A DNA stretch of 64,000 nt from Paenibacillus eucommiae (GCF_017874215.1 NZ_JAGGLB010000023.1:1-64000), one strand, 5' to 3'; counted from the stretch's first letter, positions 16,298 through 24,979 are shown. Made by a program: numbers and translations. Notes: a model not told the origin generated them from the sequence alone.

Positions 16298-16518
16298 AAT
16301 CCGGTTTTGAAAAAAACTATCATTATAAAGAGTGTAGTGTAGGTTTCATAAGGAGCATTTTTATGCAAAAATAGGCCTTTTCGAGCACTATATCTACTAT
16401 CAGCGACCTTTTTACTATAGTAATATGTACCCGCCTCTGATAAACTAGTAATCGGTAAAATATGCAAAGAATTGCATTACCACAATCTACTGGTCAAAAA
16501 GAATAGGAGTGTTACAAT

Positions 16519-17130
16519 ATGAAAAAATCATTATTTCTTTGGATAGCTCTCATCGTGATTATTGCAGGGTGCAGTACCCCATCAACTAAGGAAACAGGTG
16601 CCACCACTACTCCGTCAGCCTCCCCGGAAACAAATGTTACCGAATCTCCCTCCGCTTCGACCTCACCTTCCCCTGAAGTTAAAGAAACTGAAAAGCCAGA
16701 ACAGTCTAAAGACAATAACGCCAAGGGTAAATCAAAGCTGAGCAAAAATGAGGAATTAGCGCTGGAATACGTCAATGTCTTCCTGAATGGCGAGGATAAA
16801 GAAGCCAAAGATAAATTTGTTAAAGATCATGTCGTTCCCGAGATTCAGCCGGTTTTTGAAATGGCGGCAGCGTTGGGCGGCGGACCAGCGGATCAAGGAG
16901 ACAGCACCTACGTAAATCCGCTTGTTATGGAATCTGTTAACTATGATACCGATGGCGAGAAGGCAGAGGTCATACTCATTCAAGCGGATGAGGGCAAAGA
17001 ATTGATGATCATGATTATCGAAGGAAAATTGGCTATGGCCTTTAACAACGAAAATAGTGGTTCTGAAATGATGGAGGGCTACGCGGATATCAGAGCCAAA
17101 TTCAAAACGCCAGCCAAAGCAGAAAAGTAA
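16519..17130 (+). CDS. Putative lipoprotein
   Basis: A 203-residue protein with a lipoprotein signal: KKSLFLWIALIVIIAGC, lipidation at Cys18. A Ser/Thr/Pro linker (about 25-75, many SP and TP pairs) would span the wall. A folded C-terminal domain (about 80-195) includes LALEYVNVFLNGEDKEAKDK and acidic strands ending in lysines. It resembles DUF4878-type small lipoproteins in having a helix followed by a sheet, but I cannot name the family. A GGAG ribosome site lies nine bases before the ATG. The gene is followed immediately by a module-A repeat copy. Confidence 0.8.
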   Translation: MKKSLFLWIALIVIIAGCSTPSTKETGATTTPSASPETNVTESPSASTSPSPEVKETEKPEQSKDNNAKGKSKLSKNEELALEYVNVFLNGEDKEAKDKFVKDHVVPEIQPVFEMAAALGGGPADQGDSTYVNPLVMESVNYDTDGEKAEVILIQADEGKELMIMIIEGKLAMAFNNENSGSEMMEGYADIRAKFKTPAKAEK

Positions 17131-17138
17131 TTGAGGAA

Positions 17139-17400
17139 AGTCCCTTGCGGCGTCCTTTGAGGAGCGTCTTCGTGACGATAGTGCATGGAGGGAGGGAAGG
17201 ACTGTGGACTCCAGCCGCTGTTAAAGATTTGTTCCCTGAATGGAATATAAAAGGTTGGAACAAATCTTTAAATGCGGACGCTACCGCTCTTCCACCCACA
17301 GCCCTTCCCTCTTTCTGCTATAATCGCACGAATCGCACGAACACGAAGCTCAAACGGACTGCCAGCAAGGTTTTTCTCTTGGTTGGAGGAGCCTCCTAGC
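17139..17400 (+). repeat. Intergenic module-A repeat, copy with intact hairpin
   Basis: Signature start TTGCGGCGTCCTTTGAGG; outer inverted repeat GAGGGAAGGACTGTGG with CCACAGCCCTTCCCTC; inner perfect stem TTAAAGATTTGTTCC / GGAACAAATCTTTAA; tail with GAACACGAAGCTCAAACGGA and GCCAGCAAGG. Related copies are at 14109 (inverted), 23760, 24462, 43411 and 60116. Confidence 0.8.
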
Positions 17401-17446
17401 GGACGAAGCGCTGCGGATGAATTATCTGAGAAGGAAATCTGCTACT

Positions 17447-17469
17447 TTAACGATGAAAATCATCGTTAA
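17447..17469. repeat. Single 23 bp palindrome of the TTAACGATG family
   Basis: TTAACGATG, five bases, then CATCGTTAA as an exact inverted repeat. Flanks (TCTGCTAC before, GTGAAA after) match those in the four-palindrome arrays, so this looks like an array that lost three units. Confidence 0.7.
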
Positions 17470-17481
17470 GTGAAAGATAAA

Positions 17482-17516
17482 GAGCTCTCCATTTTCTGTG
17501 GATGAGCTCCTTTTTT
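17482..17516 (-). terminator. Bidirectional hairpin terminator
   Basis: GAGCTC pairs with GAGCTC and TCCA with TGGA around a TTTTCTG loop, with six Ts on the plus side. It lies 18 bases after the stop of the zinc-ribbon gene on the minus strand. Confidence 0.65.
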
Positions 17517-17533
17517 CTTTGTATTTCTACTAT

Positions 17534-17887
17534 TTAAAATAAATCACTCAGTACATCAAGAACTGAATTTTTCTTTTTAGGTTTATGGTTTTTGTAATCA
17601 TAGTCGCGATGCCCTGAAGATGTGGGATTCGTGGGGTACGTTTGATTTTTATCCGGATATTTCCCATCCCTGTCCCTGTCCCTGTCCCTATATTCTTCCC
17701 TATAGTCGTCTCTGTCTTTCTGATGCCATTCATTATACTCTTGGCGCACTTCACGCACATCTGTCATTAATTTATCCAGCTCTCCCCGGTCCAGCCAAAC
17801 GCCTTTGCAATCGGGGCAAACATCAATGTGCACTCCGTTCTTCTCCACTTCTCTCATTCTCACATCATCACAAATGGGACATTTCAT
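17534..17887 (-). CDS. TFIIB-type zinc-ribbon protein
   Basis: A 117-residue protein with an N-terminal zf-TFIIB-like ribbon (PF13453). Cys3-x2-Cys6 and Cys24-x2-Cys27 would bind one zinc, followed by the family motif GVWLDRGELDKL. The middle is a highly charged Arg/Asp/Tyr tract (about 55-75), followed by a basic linker, and the protein ends in the hydrophobic patch SVLDVLSDLF, which relatives share. The start has a GAGGAGG ribosome site. The function of the family is unknown; it is widespread in Bacillota and likely cytoplasmic. It is monocistronic between terminators. Confidence 0.85.
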   Translation of the reverse strand: MKCPICDDVRMREVEKNGVHIDVCPDCKGVWLDRGELDKLMTDVREVRQEYNEWHQKDRDDYREEYRDRDRDRDGKYPDKNQTYPTNPTSSGHRDYDYKNHKPKKKNSVLDVLSDLF

Positions 17888-18072
17888 TGGAGCTCCTCCT
17901 CACAAATTCTCATAAAGTAATAATTAGTACTACGTCTCTGCTTCTTTGAGGTTTCTATTTGTTAAGAATCGTTGAATTTACAAAATCTTCACTTGCCGCT
18001 AATTTAGCGAAAATAAATCTTCGATATACTTCCTTTAGTGACATAACTTGTATGTAGAAGGGGACTACTAAA

Positions 18073-19527
18073 TTGATGAAGAAAAAATGGCTAATCACTA
18101 CTATCGCTGCTCTTACGCTTACGGCTGGCACCAGCATCGTGTCCGCAACTGTTAAGAATGGTACAACAGCAGACGAGGTTAAATACTCGAACAATGGACA
18201 GGCTGTAACTCTGCAGGCTCCGGCCATAAATTCGGATGGTAGTCTCTACTTGCCACTTCGTGCTTTTAGTGAAGCCACAGGCAAATATGTGGATTGGGAT
18301 GAGTTACGCAGCAGCGTTGCTTTGACGGATAAGCCTAAGCTGACTGGCAAGTATCTCTTAAAAGCACCTGATTTGGCTGAAGGGCTCAAAATGGGTATCG
18401 GCTCCTCTCTAACGCACTTGCCGGGAGATCCGGATAATGTGTTCTACACTACAGCTGACCGCGGCCCGAATGGAGAGCCAACCGTTAATGGAGAGAAGCG
18501 CCGCACGTTCCCACTTCCAGGCTATACACCTTCCATATATAAAATTGAAATTACCGCTGGTGAAATCAAGATTTTAGACCAATTCCCGTTGAAAGTGAAT
18601 GGTATAGATCCTGTATCCGGTACAGCCAATATCACAGGCCTGCCGAATGTCGCTTCTCGTGATGAAGTGCCCTATGATGGTACAGCCGAAAAACTACTCC
18701 AATACGATCCTTACGGTCTCGATATAGAAGGCTTGGCCTACAACCCTAACGACAAAACATTCTGGATTTCTGAAGAATACGGCCCCAGCATCGTTCATGT
18801 GAAAATGGATGGCACCTTGATCGAGCGTATCGTTCCTCAAGGGATGGCGGCTATGCTTGAATCCCCTCTAGTTCCACTGAAGGAGACGATACCAGCTGTT
18901 TATCTGGACCGTCGCCAGAATCGTGGTGCTGAAGCACTGGCCATTACGCCTGATGGCAAGTATATGTATATGGCTATGCAAAGCGCGCTGCGGAATCCGG
19001 ATAAATCCATGGATAACTCCCGCCAACTGCGTATTCTGAAGTTCGATCTTGCAACGCTGAAAGCAGTTGCCGAATATGCGTATGTAGCAGAGGACGTAAA
19101 CCAGTATAAAGATTTGAAACAAGCGGACATTGTTATTTCTGAAATGGTTGCAGTTAACGAGAACACCCTGCTGATTGACGAGCGCGATAAAGAAGCTGGT
19201 GACAAAGCACAACTGAAACGGATTTTCGCTATCGACCTATCCGATGCAACGAATATTCTTGGTAAGTACGACACCAAAGCAGCTGGAAAAACACTCGAGC
19301 AAATGACGATAGCGGATCTGAGGGCTGCAGGTATTATGCCCCCTTCTAAGCGCACCATTCTCGATGCTCAGGCATTCGGCTACCCTTATGAGAAAATCGA
19401 AGGCTTAGCGCTTGTTAATGGCAACAAGCTTGCCATTGTCAACGACAACGATTTTGGTGTAGATAGTAAGCTGGAAGCAAACGGTACTGAATTGTGGACT
19501 TTTGAACTTCCTTATACCTTGAAATAA
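18073..19527 (+). CDS. Secreted phytase-family esterase-like protein with stalk domain
   Basis: A 484-residue secreted protein. A signal peptide (KKKWLITTIAALTLTAGTSI) is followed by a stalk / copper-amine-oxidase-N-like segment (about 30-80, with SLYLPLRAFSEATGKYVDWD), then a beta-propeller of the esterase-like phytase family (PF13449). Landmarks are YTTADRGPNGEPT, YDPYGLDIEGLAYNP, WISEEYGPSIVHV, RGAEALAITPDGKYMY and LALVNGNKLAIVNDNDFG. Members are predicted phosphoesterases; activity here is inferred from family only. The start is TTG 18073 or ATG 18076; AAGGGG nine bases before the TTG favours it. A strong terminator follows, shared with the convergent YhgE gene. Confidence 0.88.
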   Translation: MMKKKWLITTIAALTLTAGTSIVSATVKNGTTADEVKYSNNGQAVTLQAPAINSDGSLYLPLRAFSEATGKYVDWDELRSSVALTDKPKLTGKYLLKAPDLAEGLKMGIGSSLTHLPGDPDNVFYTTADRGPNGEPTVNGEKRRTFPLPGYTPSIYKIEITAGEIKILDQFPLKVNGIDPVSGTANITGLPNVASRDEVPYDGTAEKLLQYDPYGLDIEGLAYNPNDKTFWISEEYGPSIVHVKMDGTLIERIVPQGMAAMLESPLVPLKETIPAVYLDRRQNRGAEALAITPDGKYMYMAMQSALRNPDKSMDNSRQLRILKFDLATLKAVAEYAYVAEDVNQYKDLKQADIVISEMVAVNENTLLIDERDKEAGDKAQLKRIFAIDLSDATNILGKYDTKAAGKTLEQMTIADLRAAGIMPPSKRTILDAQAFGYPYEKIEGLALVNGNKLAIVNDNDFGVDSKLEANGTELWTFELPYTLK

Positions 19528-19570
19528 GGCGTGCATGGGCACCGTAACTTCAAACAGATCTAAAACAAAA

Positions 19571-19615
19571 AAACCAACCCTATCTGATGACTTCAATCAG
19601 CCGGGTTGGTTTTTG
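19571..19615 (+). terminator. Bidirectional terminator between convergent genes
   Basis: AAACCAACCC pairs perfectly with GGGTTGGTTT, with an inner CTGA/TCAG helix. The stem has A-tracts on one side and T-tracts on the other. It serves both the esterase-like gene and the YhgE gene. Confidence 0.8.
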
Positions 19616-19647
19616 GTTCATTGCTTTTTTCACTTTGCTGATTACGC

Positions 19648-21882
19648 TTATTGCGCCGCGGATACCTCAAGCTCAAGCTGCTGCGGCTTGCTCTTGCTGT
19701 GCAGCCTGACAAAGTAGACCAGCGTGATTGCCGCAAATATGATCGTGAATAGACCTAGAATAGCTGCATGTTTCCACATGGAAGTGTAATCACCACTGGA
19801 AATCACATCTTTCAATCCCGCAACCGAATACGTCATAGGAAGCCAAGGGGTTACTTTCTGCAGCCAATTCGGGATCAGCTCCAATGGGAATGTGCCTGCC
19901 GAGCTGGTCAATTGAAAAATCAGGATAACGATAGCGATGAACCGTCCAGGATTTTGCAGTGTCGTAACGAGAAACTGGATCAGCATCATGAACGTGATAC
20001 TTGTAATGATAGAGAACAGCATGAACAGCGGGATGCTTTTAACTTCTAAATCTAATATCCATAAAAGGGCCACATCAGCGATTAAAGCTTGAATGATTCC
20101 GGCTGCTGCAAGTGTCAATGCTTTGCTCCAGAACCAGTTCAGACCGCTTGTCGGGCGAACAGCAGGCTCGCGTACGGAGTACACGATCGTCAGAACCAGG
20201 GCCCCGACGTACAAGCCAAGTGATAAGAAATAAGGAGCAAACCCCGTACCGTAGTTAGGCACTTCGTTCACCTTCTGAACCTCCGGTTGCACCGGATTCG
20301 CAAACATGTCGTACATCGAGTCAGAAGCGTGAAGCTCAGACGTCTTGGCCGTCGCTTCGCTCAGCTTGCCAGCCAGCTCATGCGTGCCATCGTCCAGCTG
20401 AAGCAGTCCTGAAGTCATTTGCTGGGCTCCATCTTTTAACTGGACAGATCCATCGACGAACGGATTTACACTCGTCTTAAGCTGGATCAAGCCTTGATTT
20501 AATTCAGAGGCGCCTCCTGTCAGCTCCTTCGCTCCGGCAGCTAGCTCTACACTTCCTTTTTTAGCTTCCTCCAGCTTGCTCGCAAAATGGTTTAAGCCTT
20601 CGTTCCATTTACTAGCTCCATCAGCTAGCTGCTGTCCGCCAGCTGCAAGCTTTTGCCCGCCAGCAGATGCTTCTTTCAATTTACTATCGAATGTTGACAG
20701 CCCTGTCTTCAACTGAACCAGACCTTCATTTAGCTGGTCGGCACCATTGCCCAATTTCTCCTGAGCTGTTCTAGCCCCGGTTAGCCCTCCAGCCAACTGC
20801 TTGCTCCCTGCCATCAGGCTTTGGAATTCCGCATTCTGCGCAAGCTCCGGCTTTTGCTCAGCAAGCTTCTCAAGCCCCTTCGCCAGCTGCGCGGCGCTTT
20901 CCTCCAGCTGGGCTGAACCAGCCCCGGATTGATCAAGTCCCGCGGCCAATTGCTTGGACGCTTGCTCGGCCTGCTCCAGGCTGCTCACAAGCGTTCCGCT
21001 TCCTTGAGCAAGCTGGGACAGCCCGCCGCTTAAGCTTGCTGAACCTGTGCGTAGAGAATCAGCACCAGTGCCAAGTGCCTCGCTACCAGCACCAAGCTGC
21101 TGCTGAGCTTCGTAGAGCCGGGTGAGTCCATCGGCTAATTTACCTGCTCCGCCGCTTAACGCAGCTCCTCCTTGATTCAGCCGCTCACCACCCGCCTGCA
21201 GCTTGGAAACTCCATCCTTTAACGTCAAGGTGCCGTTTACTAGCTTGCTTAAGTTTTGCTCGATCTGAATGGCGCCTTCCTTAGCTTTGGTCGTGCCATC
21301 CGCCAATTTGCCGGCACCATCGCTAGCTTTTCCGATACCATCGACCATCTGCTCCACCTGCTCAAATACTGTCCGGGCATATACTTCAGTTATTTCCTTA
21401 TTCAAAGAAGCATTCATCTTCTCAACTGCGGTGTTTCCGATCTGGGAAGCCAGAAAGTTGAAGCTTTCATTCGGAAGAAAGGTGAAATGCGCCGCAGTAG
21501 GATGATCAGAAGTAAGTGTCGTCGTTTTCTCCGAGAAATCATCCGGTATTTCAATAGTCATATAGTACGTATTGTTTTCCATCCCGGCAGCTGCCTCTTC
21601 TTTCGTGACAAATGCCCAATCAAACTGCGGGTTATCTTTGAGCTTCTCCACAAAATCATCGCCAATGTGCAGCTCCGTTCCATTAAATTCGGTACCCTTA
21701 TCCGCGTTCACAATAGCTACTGGTAAATCCTGCAGCCGGTCATAAGGATCCCAGAACGCTCCAAGAAACATCGCGGTGTAAAGAACAGGTACCAACAACA
21801 CGGCAATAACCGAGATGAGTATTTTGCGGTTTCGACCGATCGATGACAGCTCACTGCCAAATTGCTTTAGAAATTTATTCAT
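19648..21882 (-). CDS. YhgE/Pip-family membrane protein (ABC-2-like)
   Basis: A 744-residue membrane protein of the YhgE/Pip (phage infection protein) family. One transmembrane helix at the N-terminus (KILISVIAVLLVPVLYTAMF) leads to a large extracytoplasmic region, about residues 40-530. That region holds many glycine-leucine heptad-like repeats (KLADG, QLAAGL, ALSGGAG) that form a long helical stalk. About five C-terminal helices resemble ABC-2 permeases. The longer frame adds 17 codons, but ATG 21882 has GGAG/GTGGAA upstream and the usual family start MNKFLKQFG. Family members act as phage receptors (Lactococcus Pip) or secretion-related proteins. An operator-like palindrome shared with the upstream TetR gene lies just before it, so that regulator probably represses it. 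Confidence 0.9.
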   Translation of the reverse strand: MNKFLKQFGSELSSIGRNRKILISVIAVLLVPVLYTAMFLGAFWDPYDRLQDLPVAIVNADKGTEFNGTELHIGDDFVEKLKDNPQFDWAFVTKEEAAAGMENNTYYMTIEIPDDFSEKTTTLTSDHPTAAHFTFLPNESFNFLASQIGNTAVEKMNASLNKEITEVYARTVFEQVEQMVDGIGKASDGAGKLADGTTKAKEGAIQIEQNLSKLVNGTLTLKDGVSKLQAGGERLNQGGAALSGGAGKLADGLTRLYEAQQQLGAGSEALGTGADSLRTGSASLSGGLSQLAQGSGTLVSSLEQAEQASKQLAAGLDQSGAGSAQLEESAAQLAKGLEKLAEQKPELAQNAEFQSLMAGSKQLAGGLTGARTAQEKLGNGADQLNEGLVQLKTGLSTFDSKLKEASAGGQKLAAGGQQLADGASKWNEGLNHFASKLEEAKKGSVELAAGAKELTGGASELNQGLIQLKTSVNPFVDGSVQLKDGAQQMTSGLLQLDDGTHELAGKLSEATAKTSELHASDSMYDMFANPVQPEVQKVNEVPNYGTGFAPYFLSLGLYVGALVLTIVYSVREPAVRPTSGLNWFWSKALTLAAAGIIQALIADVALLWILDLEVKSIPLFMLFSIITSITFMMLIQFLVTTLQNPGRFIAIVILIFQLTSSAGTFPLELIPNWLQKVTPWLPMTYSVAGLKDVISSGDYTSMWKHAAILGLFTIIFAAITLVYFVRLHSKSKPQQLELEVSAAQ

Positions 21883-21917
21883 TATTTCCACTCCCACTTT
21901 GTCTCTTTTTGTCCAAT

Positions 21918-21945
21918 TGACCACTTCGGTCATTTAGTCATTTTA
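21918..21945 (-). promoter_or_regulatory. Putative TetR operator before the YhgE gene
   Basis: TGACCACTTCGGTCA, a near-perfect 15-base palindrome, is followed by TTTAGTCATTTTA. The same block (TGACCAAAATGTTCA then TTTAGTCATTTA) precedes the TetR gene at 22568. Two such sites, each upstream of one gene of the pair, are expected for an autoregulated TetR repressor. Confidence 0.6.
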
Positions 21946-21971
21946 TTGTGTAAAAAAAGGCATCCGTCTTA

Positions 21972-22544
21972 TTACGGAGCCAATCCTTCCTGTAAATAAA
22001 ACTGCAGCATCTCAGCGACTTGACTTTTTTCTAGCGGTTCATGTGTTTTTTTCCAGTCCGAGGTTAATGCTATGAATAGCTTCATCATCACAAATGCAGT
22101 GATTTCCGGATTACACGGCTTAATCTCGCCTTTGTCCACGGCCTTCTTCACTTGTTGTTGAATATAACCGACTACAGCCTTCTCAATTTGTTGAACTCCC
22201 TCAAGCGCCATTTGCGTATTGATTTCCCTGACCTCTTGAGAGAGCTTAATCGCCAATTCATGCTCTTCACGAAAATCCAGCAGCTTATCCAGCACTCTAT
22301 TCAGATTATCGAAAAACCGCAGGTTCGGATCTACAACTTCTTCAGCAACCATTTTCATTTCATGAATGAGATTATTCATTATTTCCTGAAATAATTGCTC
22401 CTTATTCGCAAAAAAAGTATAAATCGTCCCTTTGCCAACGTTAGCGATCTTTGCTACCTGGTCCATCGTTGTTGCTTTATAGCCAAATAATGCAAACGAC
22501 TTCGATGCCGCTTCAACAATAAGCTTACGGCGGTCAACGGCCAT
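21972..22544 (-). CDS. TetR/AcrR-family transcriptional regulator
   Basis: A 190-residue repressor. The N-terminal helix-turn-helix is RRKLIVEAASKSFALFGYKA, then TTMDQVAKIANVGKGTIYTFF and KEQLF, typical of TetR_N. The C-terminal ligand domain is helical and divergent. ATG 22544 follows GGAGGTGG; the frame extends 13 codons further but without a ribosome site. The stop lies 89 bases before the start of the YhgE gene, in the same direction. In Bacillota such TetR-YhgE pairs commonly work as repressor and membrane target. The conserved operator upstream of both genes supports this. The ligand is unknown. Confidence 0.9.
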   Translation of the reverse strand: MAVDRRKLIVEAASKSFALFGYKATTMDQVAKIANVGKGTIYTFFANKEQLFQEIMNNLIHEMKMVAEEVVDPNLRFFDNLNRVLDKLLDFREEHELAIKLSQEVREINTQMALEGVQQIEKAVVGYIQQQVKKAVDKGEIKPCNPEITAFVMMKLFIALTSDWKKTHEPLEKSQVAEMLQFYLQEGLAP

Positions 22545-22567
22545 TTTACCACCTCCGAAATACCAAC

Positions 22568-22594
22568 TGACCAAAATGTTCATTTAGTCATTTA
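22568..22594 (-). promoter_or_regulatory. Putative TetR autoregulatory operator
   Basis: TGACCAAAATGTTCATTTAG with the following TCATTTA matches the site at 21918 at most positions. It lies 24 bases upstream of the TetR start codon. Confidence 0.55.
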
Positions 22595-22664
22595 TGAGCT
22601 GGACTTATTTTACCATGGCCTTTTTTATTTTGCAATAGCTTTGAGCGGGGTCTACAAAAAATAT

Positions 22665-23552
22665 TTACTGCTTTTCTTCAAAGTTAAGGTTAACAGGTTG
22701 GGCAGGCAGTCCTTCATCAGCTTGCTGATCCGTTGTAGGCACCTTATCGTCCACAACCTCGAAACGAAAATTATCTACCCAAACCTTGCCCTTCCCTGCC
22801 AGCAGCACACCGAAGGCAATCGCGTGACTCTTAACAGGTATATCTAATACAACAAAATATTGATTCCAATTGTTCGTTCCGGTAATCGCTCTGTTTTGCA
22901 TATTATCAAACTTCAGCATTTCTCCTTCATTGCCGTCAATCCTCATCCACAGTCCCGCCCAACCCTCAACTTGATTGGATTTCACGAACGCGGTCAGCTT
23001 CAATCTCTGGCCTCTGTATGCACTAGCATCAAACATTTGCATAAGTGTGGCAAAGCCCCCGCCCTTTTCGCCTTTTGAACCTAAATATCCGGATGCACGC
23101 CCTTGATGGACCTCTTGGTTGTCAACAGCTGTTTCGTATTCATTAGGGCTATCTCCGGTAATCGTCCATCCATAAGGAACTGATTTGCTTTGCATTTGAT
23201 TTCCTCCCATTTTTGTTAGCTTGGAATAGTCTCTATACTGGCCAGGCGTCAGATGAAACATCTTTTTAAAAGCTCTCGTAAATGCCTCTTGCGATTGAAA
23301 ATGATAGTCGATGGCAATATCAAGAATGCGTTTATTGGTTTGCACCAGCTCTAGTGCGGCTCTGGTCAACCTCCTTTTGCGGATATAATCGGCAATGGAC
23401 GTTCCGACAGCAACGCTAAACATACGGTGAAAATGGAATTTAGAAATGATCACATGCTTCGCAATGTCTTGAAGCCCGACCTTCTGCTTGATATTGTTCT
23501 CGATGTAGTCGATGGCCCTCTTCACTAAGCTGCCGTGTTCCTTATCCTTCAT
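22665..23552 (-). CDS. AraC-family regulator with a C-terminal beta-sandwich domain
   Basis: A 295-residue protein with the order reversed relative to most AraC proteins. The two helix-turn-helix motifs are at the N-terminus (about 10-108: VGLQDIAKHVIISKFHFHRM and AIDYHFQSQEAFTRAFKKMF, then TPGQYRDY). The rest (about 125-280) is a beta-rich domain with WTITGDSPNEYE, GWAGLWMRIDG and KVWVDNFRFEVVD, resembling carbohydrate-binding or CIA30-like jelly rolls. It may sense a ligand or bind a surface. The start is ATG 23552 behind AAGGAG; a longer TTG frame lacks a ribosome site. No target gene is obvious from position; the downstream neighbour is the TetR gene. Confidence 0.8.
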   Translation of the reverse strand: MKDKEHGSLVKRAIDYIENNIKQKVGLQDIAKHVIISKFHFHRMFSVAVGTSIADYIRKRRLTRAALELVQTNKRILDIAIDYHFQSQEAFTRAFKKMFHLTPGQYRDYSKLTKMGGNQMQSKSVPYGWTITGDSPNEYETAVDNQEVHQGRASGYLGSKGEKGGGFATLMQMFDASAYRGQRLKLTAFVKSNQVEGWAGLWMRIDGNEGEMLKFDNMQNRAITGTNNWNQYFVVLDIPVKSHAIAFGVLLAGKGKVWVDNFRFEVVDDKVPTTDQQADEGLPAQPVNLNFEEKQ

Positions 23553-23650
23553 TTGTAAATTCTCCTTGTACAAGGTCCTGATTTAAGAATAGCACCTGGA
23601 TAGAGGCTGGGTTTGATTTTTTTTGCTCATTATTGAGAAAAATGCGTTGC

Positions 23651-23759
23651 GGGACTGTTGACAAAATATCTTTTTGACGAAATTGACATTTGAGAACCCG
23701 CATAAACACTGGGTATATAAAAGTCATTTTTCGCAAAATCGGCTTTTGTCAACAGTCCC
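23651..23759. mobile_element. 109 bp MITE-like element with 16 bp terminal inverted repeats
   Basis: GGGACTGTTGACAAAA at the left end and its exact reverse complement at the right end enclose an AT-rich core without coding capacity. TTGC flanks both ends and could be a 4 bp target duplication, though the right-hand TTGC also belongs to the module-A repeat that begins there. Only one copy is visible in the window. Confidence 0.6.
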
Positions 23760-24330
23760 TTGCGGTGTCCTTTAGGATGCGTGATCGAAACTTGGGAGCG
23801 TTGCGGGAGGGGAGGCTGTGGGCCAATGTTGTCAGGTTAACGAGGGGCAGCGGACGCGAATGGGAAGCCAGTAACTGTAACGGACACCAGCGCTCCTTGG
23901 CGCACCACAAAAGCCCAGCTGGAATTCTAACGGACATTAGCGCCTCTAACAGCCCTAACGGAGCGTAATTTCCCCTTGTTGAGCGGGTTAAGAGTCGCTA
24001 ATGTCCGTTAGGATGGGCGACGGATGAAAAAAACGCGTCTAAGGTGCAAAATTGTCCGTTAGAAATCCGTCCGCTCTCCGCGTGCCGTTGCTCGGGTTGC
24101 TCGGCGTATCGCCTGAGAAGTTGCTTAACCTGACAACATTGGGGCTGTGGGCTCCAGCCGCTGTTAAAGATTTGTTCCCTTGAATGGATGGATGCAGAGG
24201 TGGAACAAATCTTTAAAGGCGGACACTACTGCTCTTCCATCCACAACCCTTCCCTCTCTCAGCTACAATGCATGAACACCAAGCTCAAACGGACAGCCAG
24301 CAAGCGTCTCTTTCCTGACCGAGAGGGATA
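23760..24330 (+). repeat. Module-A repeat copy split by a 320 bp insertion
   Basis: The left part (TTGCGGTGTCCTTTAGGATG to GGAGGCTGTGGG) and right part (GGCTGTGGGCTCCAGCCGCT, then the TTAAAGATTTGTTCC / GGAACAAATCTTTAA hairpin, CTTCCCTCTCTCAGCTACAA, GCTCAAACGGACAGCCAGCA) are the two halves of one copy. The 9 bases GGCTGTGGG are duplicated at the break. Confidence 0.75.
23823..24142. mobile_element. 320 bp MITE with 18 bp TIRs and 9 bp target duplication
   Basis: Perfect terminal inverted repeats CCAATGTTGTCAGGTTAA (23823-23840) and TTAACCTGACAACATTGG (24125-24142) are flanked by identical GGCTGTGGG at 23814-23822 and 24143-24151. The interior has no open reading frame of interest. It holds several copies of TAACGGACA / TGTCCGTTA in both orientations, so the element can fold on itself. 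This is a non-autonomous insertion mobilised by a transposase not present here. The 9 bp duplication fits, for example, IS4- or IS256-like enzymes. Confidence 0.85.
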
Positions 24331-24461
24331 GTGACTACAATGAACACATTTGGACTTCATTAAGGACTTCCTTACAGATTCAGATTCCATGATTCTCAGC
24401 TATTTTAATATTATATCACTTTACCGCCATAAAGCTGTGCTGCACCATCATAAGAAAACGT

Positions 24462-24764
24462 CTTGCGGCGTCCTTTGATGAGCGTGTTCGTGACGTGGGA
24501 GCATTGCGGAGGGAAGGGATGTTAACTCCAGCCGCTGGGGATGAAGAGCACGCGCAACTGAGAAGGAGCTGCTGCTTTAACGATGTTTTTCATCGTTAAA
24601 AGCACTGGCTTCTCTCCATATCCTTACTTTAACGATGAAGTACATCGTTAAAATCCCTTTTAACCATCCTGAGATGCCATCCTCCCTCTTTTAACGATGA
24701 AAATCATCATTAACGTGACGTATTGACCTTGAACACTCACTTTAGCGATGAAAAACATCGCTAA
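24462..24764 (+). repeat. Shortened module-A repeat plus four-palindrome array
   Basis: The copy begins CTTGCGGCGTCCTTTGATGA and runs to CTCCAGCCGCTG. It then jumps straight to GGGATGAAGAGC, apparently by deletion between two AGCCGCTG repeats that removed the hairpin. Four palindromes follow at 24577-24599, 24629-24651, 24691-24713 and 24742-24764. Each is TTA(A/G)CGATG, five bases, CAT(C)(G/A)(T/C)TAA. Start-to-start spacing is 52, 62 and 51. Confidence 0.8.
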
Positions 24765-24887
24765 GTGGAATACACGCTCATTTTGGCGGAGAGCGAACAG
24801 GGAGCGAACGGAGGGCGGGCTGCTGCTAACGCTCAAAAGGACTGCCTTCCCAAAACTTAAACTTTCTAAATAAATAAGTTACAAAAA

Positions 24888-24925
24888 AAGAGCCCGCGGT
24901 TTTCTTTCGCGCGGGGCCCTTAAAA
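24888..24925 (-). terminator. Terminator of the SLH/ABC operon
   Basis: On the minus strand a GC-rich stem (GGGCCCCGCGC against GCGGGCTC, imperfect) is followed by CTTTTTTT. It lies about 55 bases after the stop of the large SLH gene. Confidence 0.65.
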
Positions 24926-24979
24926 TCGTACCATTGCGTGTAGCTTATCTCTGTTTAGCTTATCGGATTCATCTTGATA

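Noticed and set aside
24577..24764. Regular palindromes resembling a CRISPR array
   Set aside because: Units are self-complementary hairpins at alternating 51/62 spacing, the intervening sequences are related between loci, only four units occur, and no cas genes are nearby.
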